Counted from the first letter of the stretch, positions 36,901 to 49,878 are shown. The stretch is 64,000 nt of DNA from Tetranychus cinnabarinus (GCA_022266195.1 WHVY01000004.1:5659501-5723500), one strand, 5' to 3'. Numbers and translations: made by a program. Notes: a model not told the origin generated them from the sequence alone.

Positions 36901-38025
36901 GATGTTAAAAGAAAACAGTTGGAATCGACTTTAGCTAAATTGAACCGTTATCAAGATGATTTTGCTGCCATTGGTGAGGATATATCATCTTATTTGATGG
37001 ATGATACTGATTCTGAACTACGAGACTTACAAGAAGAGTTAGATCAAATTAAAAAAGATAGCAGTAAAGTGCACAATGACAAAACTGATCTCAGCAAAAA
37101 ATGTCAGGAATATCGTAAAGAAATCAATGAAGCAGAACTGGGAGAAAGAAACTTAAAGGACAACTTGGAGCTTCAAGAAAGACTGGAAAAAGTGACCGAA
37201 TATGAAGACAAGTTGGAAATAGAAAAAGGTAAACGAGGTGCTGCCGATTCAGTGGCGTTGTTGAAGAAAAGGCAACAATTAGATAAGCAATATCAAGAAA
37301 AGTTTCAACTTTTACAGCAAATTAAAGGTAAACAAGAGCCAATTGTTTCTCATATTCAAGATCTGGAAAGAGAATTATCTGCAGATAAATATCGTAAAGC
37401 TAAAGATAATTATCAAAGTAAGTTAGTAGAAACTGTTGAATTGGAAGCAATTTGCGAAGATTTGAATAAATTGTATCGAGCACTCGACCATTCAGTCATG
37501 GTTTTCCATAAAAAGAAGATGGATGAAATCAATCGTTATCTTTATAAGCTGTGGAGACAGGCTTATCGGGGCAATGACATTGATTACATTAAAATTGAAT
37601 CAGACACTGAAACTGAGAGATCAGCTTCAGATAAAAGGCGTTCATTTAATTATCGTGTTGTTATGGTTCGCAATCGAGTTGAAATGGATATGAGAGGCCG
37701 ATGTTCAGCTGGACAAAAGGTTATCGCTTCTTTAGTTATCCGTTTGGCTTTGGCTGAAATATTTTCCGTCAATTGTGGAATCTTAGCTCTGGATGAACCA
37801 ACCACAAATTTGGATAAAGAAAATATTCAAGCATTTGCTGATTCAGTCTCCAATATTGTTAAATTACATCGTAACCATCGCTTCCAATTGGTTATAATTA
37901 CCCACGACGATCAGTTTCTAAAATGCCTCCGTGAATCTGAGTGTGAATATTATTATGAAGTCTACAAAGACGATAAAGGTTATTCACGAATCAAGCAACT
38001 CTCAATCAGAGAAAGAGATAATTAA
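34000..38025 (+). CDS. rad50: RAD50 DNA repair ATPase
   Basis: Two exons, 34000-34215 and 34300-38025, encode 1313 residues; human RAD50 has 1312. RAD50 is the SMC-like ATPase of the MRE11-RAD50-NBS1 complex for double-strand break sensing and repair. The N-terminal ATPase half has Walker A GSNGAGKT (33-40, with Ser where most have Pro) and the diagnostic VIFCHQEDSNWPLSE. Long heptad-rich coiled coils flank the zinc hook CPIC at 689-692. The C-terminal half carries SASDKRR, the signature RCSAGQKVIASL, Walker B and D-loop GILALDEPTTNLD, and the H-loop ITHDDQF. Every catalytic motif is present. The 84 bp intron lies after the HDLHFAK codons. AATAAA at 38144 follows the stop. Confidence 0.97.
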
Positions 38026-41000
38026 TTTTTGTTTTATATTTTTCGGTTAATAATTGGTTACAAGATTTGAATTAACAACAAAATTTAATAATTGTTAATA
38101 ATTGTTTTGATTATAAATTTTGTACATAAATATAACATTTTATAATAAATATTGATAAATCACATTAATTATCGAAAGGCACTTTATTTGACAAATTTAG
38201 ACAATTGTTGATCATTGGATAGTTGTGGTCTCATTGTAATATCATCTGAATTGGAAGAAATTAAAAAAAAATGCAGAGTTAATTAAAGATGTCTCGATGA
38301 AAGAAAATTGAAAGAGATCAGTTAATTTTCATTAAATAATGTATATTCTGGTGATAACTAAGAACTCTTGTCAATAATTTAAGCTAATTGATGAATAAAA
38401 CAACAACATTAATCTGATAGAACTGATTCACGCCTTGATCCATTTAAAGATCTATTAATTACTAAGCTTTTGGACCAACAAAACAATTTAAGGAATCAAT
38501 TTTGATGTTGACATTTTGCATCGAGTGGAATGTAATGAACAAATATAAGTAAAAATATCGATCATATGATTATAATGTGACAATCATTGAGAAACGATCA
38601 AGAACATCACATATTTGTACTAATGTAGAGCTGAGTTGATCATCTTTTCTGTCCTCCAGTTTCAATCATCAACATCTTTTTCGCTGTGCCACTGCACAAT
38701 GTTAAGTTTCCATGGTGAAAATGATCAGCAAGGGATAATGTGGAAGAAGGTGATGATCAAGATGAACATAAAGGGCTGAAGAATCATAAAAGGATGTATC
38801 AAACAAGTAAGATGGAATTTGATGGTGAATAAGTAAAAGGGCAGATCATTAGGCCTTTCCGTTAGCCAACTATTGACAAGAGTGAAAATCAATTGACTTT
38901 ATGATAGTTGACTGAACATTTCTTCAAAGCCAAAAAAATAACGATAATAAACGATATGTATTAAAAAACATCTACAGCCCAACGATGAAAAGGTTTCACA
39001 TCAGTTTGGATTTCCTTACATGTTATTGTATCCTGGTTATTTAATCCTTTCTTCATGTATTCATCAAACTCACAAACACTTTCTTTTATCAGATTAACAG
39101 CTATTATTCACCATCAGAATCTGTGAGGAAAGAAGCAGAAAAAAAAAGTGGATGAGAAAAAAAATGAATGCAAAAAAATTGTGACAAAATGATTGGTGAA
39201 TAGAAAAAGCTGTTACTTTTGGTTTAGAATGTTTCTTGCGATACTTTCAGAACGTTTAAGATTTATGGATTTTTTTCTTTAAACATCATCATTTCAGATT
39301 CTCTTTTTTTTCTTTATATTGGAATACAAGAAACTTAGGTAAGCTATAGAGACGAAAATAATTTCACTTAGTCTTCAAGCGATAGATTTGTTGAGAGAAA
39401 AGGTAATTTCTCACCAAGAATCAACTTGTTTCACTGGCTAAATTCCTTTACCTTTTACTATCATTATCATTATCATCATCATCTGCCTGTGTACCAATTT
39501 TGATGTAATCTTGATTCTCTTAGTAGGATAACTTTCCATATCAATCAGCAATTGATAGTTTTATAAATAAAAAATGATCAAACAAAATGAGTTTTGCCTA
39601 AACTGATCTGAGATCATAAGCAATGCATTAAAGGCTTTGTTTTTGCTTCTGCTGTAGATTCAATTGATTCTGATTTTACAAGCTATTATCAGTTGATGTA
39701 TTACCACTAAAATGAAACGTATCAGAATTTAAATTGATCTAAAATTGAGAGTCAATTTTAATTCTTTAATCTCTCCTGCCAATCGCAAGTCAATATAATG
39801 AATGTACTTTTTTCAACTTCCTAATTTTAACTCAAATCCCATTATCTTCCTTTTTGTCTTTCTCCAAAATTGACCTCATTTAGCCTTAAAAAAAATAAAA
39901 ATTGAGTTGCAGGATGAAAATAATGATGATGATGATGATGATGTTGATGGAGGAGGGTGAAAGGAGACAAAGTTTCAAAACCAAGATTATTTATTTTGTA
40001 TTATTTTGTACTTTTGTTACTTTATTTTGTCTTTTTAAGCTCTACTCTCGATCATCACCATCACAGCATCATCAACGTCAAAATTACCTTTTTTTCCCTA
40101 CTTTTTATCCATTTTCACACATCTTTGTTCTTGCCTTTTCTGGTTTTCTTTGTTTCTCTTGTTTCTCATCGTCAACTCCAAGATTATCAAAATAAATGAT
40201 AAAATAAATATCAACTCGATCCGTCTCTTGACTCTCCTCCTTATCATCCTGTAAACGCTTTCCACTTTTTTGGCTGTTCCTTTCGTTGTCGATAAACTTC
40301 TGTATCCATTAATGTATATTATGATCCTTACGACAGCTAATCAAATTATTTTTGACTTGAATGAATAAGGCAAAGCTCCAGGTTAACATTACGTTATTGC
40401 TTGATTCCATTTTAACGAACTTTTGGGTTTTTCCAGATTAAACACAGTTACATCGAGAAACAAAAAAGTGTATACCATAAACCCATAAGCAGTTTCCATT
40501 AAGAGCAAGCCATTTAGAGCATTTCCAATCAATAAGTCCAAATGAGCCAGCCAAATCAATCCAATTAAACCGTTATTTCACAATGAAAAATCAAACCAAT
40601 GTTGATACACAAAAAACTCGTTGTTGCTTGTCCAAGTCATCATCCTACAAGAGACAAAAGAAAAAAAACAATTAATTATGCTTAATAACCATATTAACCA
40701 AACTTAACTGATACATACAATAGCAATTGAGAAGAGGCAGATAAAAGCTCTAATAGATTTATACAATGATAAATGGCTAAATCTATTGTTAAAATTAAAT
40801 CATTGTTAAACTAATGATTACTCAAATGAGTAGCAAAATTAGAGGGAAAACAAAGCAGGATTCACTTGTATCTAATTGTATCGAGTAAATACTATCAATA
40901 CTTATCGAAATATCTATTACCAAATTTGGCGTGAAATTACAAAAACTGACACAAGTTAATTAATTAACGAACTAAAAGTAATATTAATTAAGATAGTCGC

Positions 41001-44000
41001 CAGTTGAGAATCAATTTTCATCGAGAATCAAATTAATAAACATTGATTTAATCTAAAAAAGCAAACACAGTTGATGAATACAAATACAAAAAGAAATGGC
41101 GAGAGTCAAAAGGGTTCATATATTAATTTACATTATTATCACATTTAATGCAGTTGAAAACAAATTGTTGACAACATATTAACAGGGAAGTGTTAAAAAT
41201 CTCATTCAAAGCAGCTGTATAAAACAATTAAATTATTATTATCCAGCAAAATAAGATAATTACAGATTGTTATTACTCTAACCATTGCAACTAACAGTCT
41301 AATAAAGTTGAAAGAAGCAATATTCCTGGTAATATTTGAGAGGAAAAAAAAAGTGTCTTGATATTAATTACATGTCAACACTTTGTCACCATCTTTTGGG
41401 CTCAGCTTTTTAATCACTTTAATATGATTAATAAAACATCTTTCAAGACTGCTAAGACTTAGTGTGTTGCCTTTTTTCAGTTCAAGTTTAGACAAAAACT
41501 AGACTCTATTATCATCATTACAATCACCAACTTCATCCCAATAGTTAGACTCGACATTTTGATACTTTTTCAACATTGAATTGTTTTAATACGTTTTGCC
41601 TTTCCATCTTTGTCTCACAATTCATGTTGTAAGATTTGTCAAACAAGACAGTAACATTTATCATCTTTATGAACATGATGCTGAACAGTCGAGTAAAGTT
41701 GATGATAATTATAAGTTGAGATCAAAAAGTTAGATTTTCAAGTTTGACTGAACTTAAAAATTGTATCTTGTCAAGGAAAAGGCAACTTTATCGATCACAC
41801 TTTTATCCAGTCGAGGGTGAAAAATTAGTCTCCAATTTGCAGGTTCAAAATATCATAAACACTGGTCATCAAGTTATGAATTATTATCAAACAAGATCAC
41901 ACAATTGTGACTATTTAATGGCCAAGGTTGATTTGATTCTTATAAACATTTCAGACACTTGTACTTTCTTTACCCCATCTCACATACAGGGAATAATAAA
42001 GATATTCAGAGTAAAACATCGTTAGAATTAAGCAATTTGATCTAGAATTTTTCTGTCTTTTTGCTCTTGAATTGGTTTGTGAGTTCAAATCAATAACTAA
42101 TACTTTCCAAGGTAAAGGTTAAACTAACTAGTGTTTAGTGTGAGATTTACATGGTTGCTTCTGACTCCAAATAAATAGAGCTTTTAAGCCTTCCACAATC
42201 ATTGATTTACCCCTTGATTAATAATTTGTAAAGAAATTAATCACTGCTTTGGGAAAATTAGCCATACAATTAGCTTATTCCAAGTGATTTCAAAGAGTTC
42301 TTTGCATTTGATTCACTTGTTGAAGCTGCAACGATTCAAAATGATGTTTACTTTCAAGTTGTCAACTCATTTTAGGAGCCTTATGAGTGTAAAATTGGTT
42401 ACATTGATGGAAATGATAAAAATGAAACTCAATTTGAATGCATAAATCAATCAAGAGAAACAATGAGTAAAAATTTGTCTTTTCTCCAACAATTGATATT
42501 CATGATGAAAATGTCATCACGATGAGGAAAAGAAAAAGCAATTGATTTAAATTGTAAGTAGAATCGCAAGAGAATCATTTGTACACACAAATGATATAAA
42601 ACAATAACAACAACAATAATTGTAATTTGTCTGTTTGGTTTGGTTTACTTGCCTATTGGCAGTAGTCACATGCAGAGTCTGTACTCGATTCAGGTAAGAT
42701 AATCATTTTTGCTTCTCCAAAATCAAATTCAGTCAAGTAAATCAAATGAAAGTTGATCTCATTCCGACTCTTCTTATACATTCAACCAGATATAATAATA
42801 CAGAATATAATATCTCTTGAGAATGATAAAAGTTGTCCTTTTCTAGGTTTAAGACCTTTACAAAAAAAAGAGCAAGAAGAAGAGCAAAAGCTGAAACTTC
42901 ATCATTTTCATTCTCATCATCATCATGATAACATTCACATGGGAAAAGTAAAGATGCAATTAATTAGCAGCCGTAATTTGACTTAATAATAGATTCATGA
43001 GTTTCGATGATTCGTAAGATGAATATTACTCTCTCAGTGTCAGGCTCATTTGGCTGTTAAGGTAGAGCAAACAGAGCACATGATGATGATGATAATGAAA
43101 CAAGAAATGAATAGAGTTCAATGCAAAAGGATGAAGAAGCAAAAAAAGATGTAAACTTTCATGTTCAACATTGGAATGAGGTGAAAGTAGAAGAGAGAAA
43201 AAAATGTTACAATTATTATGAAATAGATGATAATGATGATGAGATATGGCGATGGAAAAAGCAACGAAAATGAGGTAAAAATGTGATCACAATAATGTTG
43301 ATAATTTCATCAAAATTTAGTCTTCACTCTTTCTGGCTCTTCTTTACCATTCATTTGTTGGTGTTTCACCAAAATGAATGGGAATGAGGAAAATGAATGT
43401 TGAACCAAAATTGTACAACACTGTAATCTCACTTTGAATAACATAATGAGCATGTTAATCAAAAAATGATTTAAGCTCGTCTCACAGGTTGTAACATGAT
43501 AATGTTTTTCCTCTTCTTCATCATCACCTTTCATCATCACCTTTCATCATCATTTTCATCATCTTTTTTTCTTCTTACAATTCTTGTTAACCTCAAGAGA
43601 CTGGGAGTGAATGTTATCATTCCCTGTTATTATCATTATGAGAATTATTTTTATCATTATTACTACAATTCACAGTTTATCTTTTCCAACTTTTCGTCGC
43701 TACATTTTTCTCCTTGTTTCGATTCCATTCTTTTTCTCTTTTCTTTGCCTGTTTTGTTTTCCCTTTTCACTCCATGATCATCTTTTTTTACTTGAGATGA
43801 GTTACAGTTGATCAGTTGAATATGATGAGTAAGATTATGTTTATGATGATGACAAGCTATTAGAATAAAAGTGGATTAGGGAGCAAAAACTGAGAAATGG
43901 TAAAGTAAATTAAAGTATTACCATTCAATTATATTGATCAACATTTTTTTCTCGTCTTTTTCGGTCCATTCAACATTCCAATTAAATGCTTGAATTTGTA

Positions 44001-44490
44001 CAATTATTAATTACATTGAATCAATTGGTTTATCATAATCTGGGTTTTCAATAAGTTGAGCAAATTTTGGAGCAAGTTTCATGAGCTTTGCTTCATCAAA
44101 ATAGAAATTCATATTTTGAATTTATGATTGCATTGAGCTTTGCTGTCGAGTGTGCAAGGGCGATATGTTATTGTATCAAAGCTATCAATATTGTTATTTT
44201 TACTATCCAGATTGAACCAAGATTGAGAATTCATTTGCTACGATTAGAGATGCACATTATAGTAGCTGAAGAATGATGATAGTAGTAGTAGTAGAGATGT
44301 GCGATTATATCAAAATCATCGATTTTTATCGATAATTTTAAGCCGATTTCATATCGATGATTTCAATGATATATCGAGTCGAGAAAAACGCTGAGAAAAG
44401 TTTGTTTTTTCTTAACACTGCCACCTATTTCACCAAGTCTTGTTTTAGTTTTTGAATTTTTTGGCACTTTTCTTGAAGTATTAACTGTAT
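38026..44490. other. 6.5 kb gene-poor region
   Basis: No supported gene. It contains the RAD50 poly(A) signal at 38144, an ATG trinucleotide run at 39923-39943, and GAT/CAT-rich simple sequence at 43080-43100 and 43510-43565. A strong minus-strand acceptor at 39121 (long pyrimidine tract, CTCACAG) leads into sequence that stops in all three phases within 27 bases, so it could only begin a terminal exon. Around 42675-42708 a plus-strand segment is flanked by splice-like sites but cannot be linked to anything. Confidence 0.45.
39923..39943 (+). repeat. (ATG)n trinucleotide repeat
   Basis: Seven consecutive ATG units inside a short open frame that I regard as non-coding. Confidence 0.85.
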
Positions 44491-44615
44491 TACGGGGTGT
44501 TAAGAAAGTTCGTGTGAGGGAAAAAATCATTTCCCTTGCGCATTATACATTTTTTGATGTTATGGTTAGGAAGCTGCTATTCTGCCCCTCACACGAACTT
44601 TCTTAACACCCTGTA
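44491..44615. mobile_element. 121 bp MITE with TA target duplication
   Basis: Terminal inverted repeats of about 28 bases match with one difference: GGGTGTTAAGAAAGTTCGTG near the left end, and its reverse complement near the right end. The dinucleotide TA flanks both sides (44491-44492 and 44614-44615), as in Tc1/mariner insertions. The interior of about 65 bp carries no coding sequence. It is therefore a non-autonomous miniature element, mobilised by a transposase encoded elsewhere. It lies 160 bp upstream of the first receptor promoter block. Confidence 0.85.
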
Positions 44616-44758
44616 TACCGGGTTTGTTCAATTAAACCGATTTATCGATTTATTCTGTCGTTTCTGACCCTGGTATGACTTTAACATAAGTTTTGTCTAA
44701 ATTGCATTACTGATATACTGTTGATAGACTATAGTGTTCTTATTTTTGACTGAATTTT

Positions 44759-44878
44759 ACTCATTGATCTCAAATTTTCAGTAGCTGCGCATTTAAATAT
44801 TAACGATTTATGTCAACTTTAAGTTTATAAAATAATTCGCTATTCGTTTAGTCTTTACATACAATCTTTATAGACATC
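44759..44878 (+). promoter_or_regulatory. conserved receptor promoter block, copy 1
   Basis: It contains GTAGCTGCG at 44781 and a TATA-like TTTATAAAA at 44824-44832, 47 bp before the start codon. The same order recurs upstream of three other receptor copies. The 43 bp spacing between the two elements matches copies 3 and 4. Confidence 0.7.
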
Positions 44879-46003
44879 ATGTATCGAATTACTACTCTCG
44901 ATGGCCGTTCTTTATGTTCCAAACCCATCGGTTTATTAGCTTCAATGCTTCAATTCGAAGGAAGGAAAAGTAAACTCACTCATTTGGTTTTCAATTGTGT
45001 ACTTATATACATAAATTTGCGCGATATTTGTCTATTTAGTACGAAGACTAAATTGGAAATGTGTTTTTTGTCTCTTTATTTAATCAGCCTGAACGCGCTT
45101 TTATTTTGGTCTCTCCGATTAAATTTAAATAAAGACCATTATATTGAATTAATTGACGCATTTGAAAATCAAACACGATGTAATCTCGACAACTCTGCTG
45201 TTTATCATCATTTCACTTCAATTCGCAATATTTTTCGATTTTTCTTCGTTTTTGTTATGATTTTTTTCACATTTGCAATCATATGCGAACCTATTATGAA
45301 TTTCCAAAAATCAAACGATTACTTACAACTTGGTCAAAGTTTACTGGTAGGCTTGGCAACTTTAATTTGCATATTTTCTTTACAGTTCTACAATCAATTT
45401 CTTGTTGAATCTTGCCTTCACGTTCATGCATGCTGGCTCACTGTGAATGATCACATTCGTTCACTAAATAGTAATGAAAGTCGACTATTGAATATCTATA
45501 AAGTTCGTGAAGTTCGTTCAATGTACAGCATTGCCGCTGTAATCACAGAAAAAATGGATTCATTTCTAAGGTTATCAATATTTAAATTTTTCAATTACTT
45601 TATCACCTCATCTTTTGATCTTATGGCCCAAGTTTGGTCTGCGCCAACGGTAATTGGAGTCATAGGTATTTTAATCCGACTTGTTACCATGACGCTCATC
45701 ATTTACAGCATGATATATATTCATTATCTTTCAAACCAATGTTTTGATGATGTCTATTCACTTTCATATAAAGTGCGCTCGATTGCGTCAGTTAATGAAG
45801 TATGTTGTTTAAGCTTTGTGTATCTGAATCAGATTATTAATGATTTACATTTTTAATTTCAGGTTCAACTATTTCTTAATCGTATTTCACAATCTAATGT
45901 CGGCTTTTCATTTCTAAAAATCTCACTAATTACACCCAATTTTGTCACTGCGTGGTCATCGACCATGCTAGCTTTTGTTTTGTCCCTACCATCACTGTTT
46001 TAG
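44879..46003 (+). CDS. gustatory-type chemoreceptor, subfamily A, copy 1
   Basis: Two exons, 44879-45799 and 45863-46003, encode 353 residues. About seven hydrophobic segments, a short conserved N-terminus (CSKPIGLLASML) and a last small exon entered in phase 0 at VNE|VQLFL fit the insect/chelicerate gustatory receptor superfamily, whose members are ligand-gated channels in chemosensory neurons. Shared blocks with the next two genes include QFLVESCLH.HACW, REVRSMYSIAA..TEKMDSFLR and IYIHYLSN. The classical insect C-terminal TYhhhhhQF signature is not recognisable; here the final helix is LAFVLSLPSLF. It is intact, with a 63 bp intron and a compact TATA promoter. Ligand unknown. Confidence 0.82.
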
Positions 46004-46304
46004 GAAAGTGTTCACGATCACAAATATGTATCCAACTAAATCAACTGGCTTCAAGTCATTATTTGAATTCAGCAGATATCGTTGGTTTCCCCTCTTTGAC
46101 TATTGACACTGGCACTAATAACAGTCAAATATTCTTTAATCACGAAATTGCATTACAAATTCAATTATTAATAGCATTGAGCGCAGTTGAATTTGTCAAA
46201 TTGAATATCATTCTTTTAATCAAATCTATTTAAGTTTATGTTCAAAAATTACTTTTATTAAATACTGATTCTTGAAAATCTGTTTTCGATTTGAGTCTTT
46301 ATTA

Positions 46305-46912
46305 TAACCTGTGGGGAGAAAGTTATGGACAAATTACTACTCTAGTAATCTGAAGTTTTCTCAGAACTGGGTTAAGCTAAAGGATTAGAATTTTCAAAGA
46401 ATTTTATCTATTCATTGAAGAATTTAATACAAAAATTTCAAAAATTTCGCGCTAATAATTATTGATTTATCACCATTTAAAGTTCAACTTGGCCTGATCT
46501 TTTCTCCGCTATTTATGCGTCCAACCTCAGGTAGTTTTTGACGCCTCAGGATTTTCATTAATCCCTGAGTCTAATAATCTTTCTAATGTACCTCAGCTTA
46601 GTTCATTCGAAAGCTCATGATCTCCCCTCGAGGCTTATGTTTGTTCGGATGGATTTGAGGCCAAATATCATGCTGAATTAATCGATAGAATAAAACTCTA
46701 ACTAAAAAAAATTGATTCTCAATATTTTCACAGGCTCATGAAAAATCACAAATTTCATGTTGATGAAGCATATAATGGTGGTATCGAATATATTCGATCT
46801 ATTTACTAGATGCTGAGCTTCAATTTCATATCAAAAAAATTAAATTATTCAAAAAAATAAACTAATTACAATCATTTGAACAAAATGTCCATAACTTTCT
46901 CCCCACAGGTTA
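46305..46912. mobile_element. 604 bp non-autonomous TA-flanked inverted-repeat element
   Basis: Perfect terminal inverted repeats of 25 bases begin ACCTGTGGGGAGAAAGTT at 46307, with their reverse complement ending at 46910. TA lies on each side. The interior has no open frame. The sequence without the element and one TA aligns well with 54455-54500 downstream of the truncated receptor copy, which acts as a paralogous empty site. It behaves like a Tc1/mariner-type MITE. It is 0.3 kb downstream of receptor copy 1. Confidence 0.88.
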
Positions 46913-47559
46913 AAGCAAATGTCATAATATTTTAACTTTCGACCATAAACTAAAACCAGTAGTTTCAATCAATCGACATTCGACCAGATTTTTCGACCTA
47001 TTGGGGCTTAAAGTAAGGCTTGCAGCTGCATCAGGGCTTAAGTTTGGCGAAATAAGTTAACTGAATTCGTGGGTGTACAGTCTCAAGTCTTTATTTCTCG
47101 CGTAAAGTTGAAAAATCTGTAAAAATTGTGATTTCTGAGCTTAAAAAATTTCTACGTCAAAAATTGTTATTTTTACACACAACTTGATCAAAACTAATTA
47201 GGAATCAACCAAACCTTTTACCCTGGTCAAACACGACTTGGAGAGTAACTTGAAAGAGTTTTTATCCATCTCAAGTTAAGTTAACTATGCGAGGGTAACC
47301 ATCAAAGGATCGCTCTAATACTTAAAGTTTTAAAAAAAGTGACAGAAAAACCTTGTTCTCTTTGCTTCATGAGACAATATGTCTATCCTCAAACACAACT
47401 GCAGCTTAACAAGTTGCAGTCTATTTGCGGAAGTTCTGCTTCATCCCTAAAGAGATTTCTAACCTTCTCAGACCCATGAAATGCTTCTTCATTTCTCATC
47501 CAAATAAACTACTTAAATTCTGGGTTAAAAACTAATGAATTATGATTGTACTAATAAAT

Positions 47560-47795
47560 TTGAACATATCGATTTACGGTATATAATCGCGCATCTGCTG
47601 ATGATGGTTACTTTCATGAGGCCTTATCCCTCATATTGATGTATACAATATATACAGTAGTTATTCTTAAAGCAAGCCTAGAAATTCATTAGATTCAGAA
47701 TTGATAGCAATTCTTTCAAAAATTAAATGAATAATAATTTGACGAATTGATTGATTATTCTTTTTAATAAAAACTATTCATGTTTTCATGTTACT
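47560..47795 (+). repeat. duplicated flank block, copy 1
   Basis: Similar over about 200 bases, with small gaps, to 52172-52360. Shared strings include ATATCG-TTTACGGT, GAAATTCATTAGA and CTATTCATGTT. The second copy ends at the start codon of the CTP synthase relic; here nothing CTP synthase-like follows. Confidence 0.7.
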
Positions 47796-47926
47796 TTCTA
47801 ATTGATGAAAATTGGCTAATTTTATCCTTACAATTGATTTCCATTGTATTAGTTCCAGTTTCGATTCAACCATTTACAGATTGTTATCTTAACAAAAATT
47901 GATCCAGGCTAAAATACTATATATAG

Positions 47927-48180
47927 TATATAAAGTCATATAATATCAAACTTTTGTGTCGAAGTTGTGGTCAAGCTGAGCGGTTTCTAAGAGAAAAATT
48001 TACGCAGCATGAAATTCCTCATTCAACCAGTTCCACAAGCAAACAAAAAACCTCGCTCAAAACTCATCTCTGTAATAATCAATGTAAATTGAAGCTAGGG
48101 ACGAAATGCAGAATCTTTATTCAATAACAATGAGTGAGTGAGAAAAACTTCTTTGTTATTCAGGTTGATTGTTTATTGTT
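47927..48180 (+). repeat. dispersed repeat, copy 1
   Basis: About 250 bases similar to 58367-58622, same orientation. Both begin ATATAAAGTC and share AACTGAGCGG-like, AGAATC, CAATAACA-TGAG and TTCAGGTTGAT strings in the same order. There is no coding potential and no obvious terminal repeats. Class unknown. Confidence 0.7.
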
Positions 48181-48648
48181 ATTGGCTGGAAGTGTTGACT
48201 GAAAAGATTTATTATAATGTATCAAAGTTATCGATAACTATATTATTGATGTTATAATCCTAATTTAGCCCTTCATGACTCCATTCGCAATGATTAGTAG
48301 ATGCGTACTAAACTACCTGATAATCACTGGCAGTATACAATTAATACATTTGCCCTTCTACTCTCATAAGAAACAGTCTTTATTCAACATTATACATGAA
48401 CTTCTTACCATCAACAGCTATTATGCATGTTCTGAATCGCACTATTCGCTTCGATTAAGTAATTTTATTGATGAAATCAGAATTTACTGATAAGTTTGAA
48501 AATAAAAAACAACGCAACCTGAAAAATTAACAAGTTTCTCGTGATTCTGCTAAAACTCGTCACCTTTTTATTTTTTACTGCCACCTTCTCGTTCACACAT
48601 TTACGCATATTTATGGATGTTTGTGTTCATCAATATTCACTGAACTTT

Positions 48649-48749
48649 ATTCGTTGGTCTGCAATACTCTGTAGCTGCGCATATTAACTTTACATTTATA
48701 AAATTTGTCGCTTTTAGTTTAATTTTTTCATATAATCTTTATTGACACC
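48649..48749 (+). promoter_or_regulatory. conserved receptor promoter block, copy 2
   Basis: GTAGCTGCG at 48671 and TTTATAAAA at 48695-48703, 47 bp before the start codon. The spacer between them is 24 bp instead of 43 bp, a 19 bp shortening that removes the ATATTAACGA-like part present in copies 1 and 4. Confidence 0.7.
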
Positions 48750-49878
48750 ATGTTTCGAGTTAGCGCTCTAGATGATCGTTCTTCATGTTCCAAACCCATC
48801 GGCTTATTAGCCGCAATCTTTCGCTTCGAAGGACTAAAAAGTAAATTCACTAATTTGTTTTTTATTTGTTTCCTAATTTATACTATTTTACGCAACATTT
48901 TGCTATTAAGCACGAAGACTAAATTGGAAGTGTGTTTCCAGCTTATCTATTTAAGCAGTCTGAGCAGCCTACTAATTTGGTTTTGCAGATTACGTTCACA
49001 AAAGGGGCAATACATTGAATTGATCGAAATATTTGAAAACCAAACTGGATGTAATCTCGAAAACTCGAAAGTTTATCATCACTTTACTTTAATTCGCAAT
49101 ATTTTTTCATTTTTTCTTACTTCTGTCATGCTTTTTTACGGCTTTGTAGATACATATAATCCTATCATGACTTTCAAAAAATCGAACGACTATATGCAAC
49201 TTGGCCAAAATTTACTGCTAGGTTTGATGAGTTCACTTAACATATTGTGTTTCCAGTTATACAACCAATTCCTAGTCGAATCTTGCCTTCACATTCATGC
49301 ATGTTGGTTCACTGTCAATGAACACATTCGTTCACTAAACATTGAGAGTCCAATGTTGAATATCTATAGAGTTCGTGAAGTTCGTTCAATGTACAGCATC
49401 GCTGCTGATGTCACAGAAAAAATGGATTCATTTCTAAGAATACCGATTTTCAATGCTTACAACTATCTTATCATCTCATGTTTTGATAATATTGTCCAAG
49501 TTTGGACTGTACCGACGGTATTTAGAATTATTCACATTTTATTTCAGCTTGCAATCTTGGCACTCATCACTTACAACACGATTTATATTCATTATCTTTC
49601 AAATGAATGTTTCCATGATGTTTATCAAATTTCATATAAAGTGCGCTCGTTTGCATGGAATAATGAGGTAAATTGTTCAAAGGTTGTATATCGTAATTAA
49701 ATTATTATAATATTAATAATTCACATTTTAATTTCAGGTTCAACTATTTCTTGATCGCATTTTACAATCTAATATTGGCTTTTCATTTCTGAAAATTTCA
49801 CTAATTACACCGACTTTTTTCACGTCATGGACTTCGACCTTACTAACTTTTGTATTGTCCTTACCATCATTGTTATAG
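48750..49878 (+). CDS. gustatory-type chemoreceptor, subfamily A, copy 2
   Basis: Two exons, 48750-49667 and 49738-49878, encode 352 residues in an unbroken frame. It aligns end to end with copies 1 and 3: CSKPIGLLAA, SFFLTSVMLF, QFLVESCLHIHACW, VREVRSMYSIAADVTEKMDS, IYIHYLSNEC, then WNNE|VQLFLDRI in the last exon, which ends FVLSLPSLL. The intron is 70 bp in phase 0 at the shared site. Predicted seven-helix chemoreceptor. It is a tandem duplicate in the same orientation as its neighbours. Confidence 0.82.

Larger units (their letters stand above)
46004..48749. other. inter-receptor region with repeats
   Basis: It holds a MITE (46305-46912), a block duplicated near 52.2 kb (47560-47795), a dispersed repeat (47927-48180) and the promoter of the next receptor. 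No further coding sequence is supported; frames at 45952-46233 and 48275-48490 lack family similarity. Confidence 0.6.

Noticed and set aside
38961..39120. Minus-strand acceptor with long pyrimidine tract followed by a protein-like open stretch and a donor-like GTAAGG
   Set aside because: Directly after the acceptor all three phases stop within 27 bases, so the open stretch further on cannot be in the same coding exon. No partner was found.
39902..40199. Two overlapping hydrophobic frames after an ATG repeat
   Set aside because: Composition follows from TTT/CTT-rich simple sequence. There is no family motif.
42675..42708. Short plus-strand segment flanked by CAG and GTAAGA, like a micro-exon
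   Set aside because: No neighbouring exon can be linked on either strand. Isolated splice-like strings are common in sequence of this composition.
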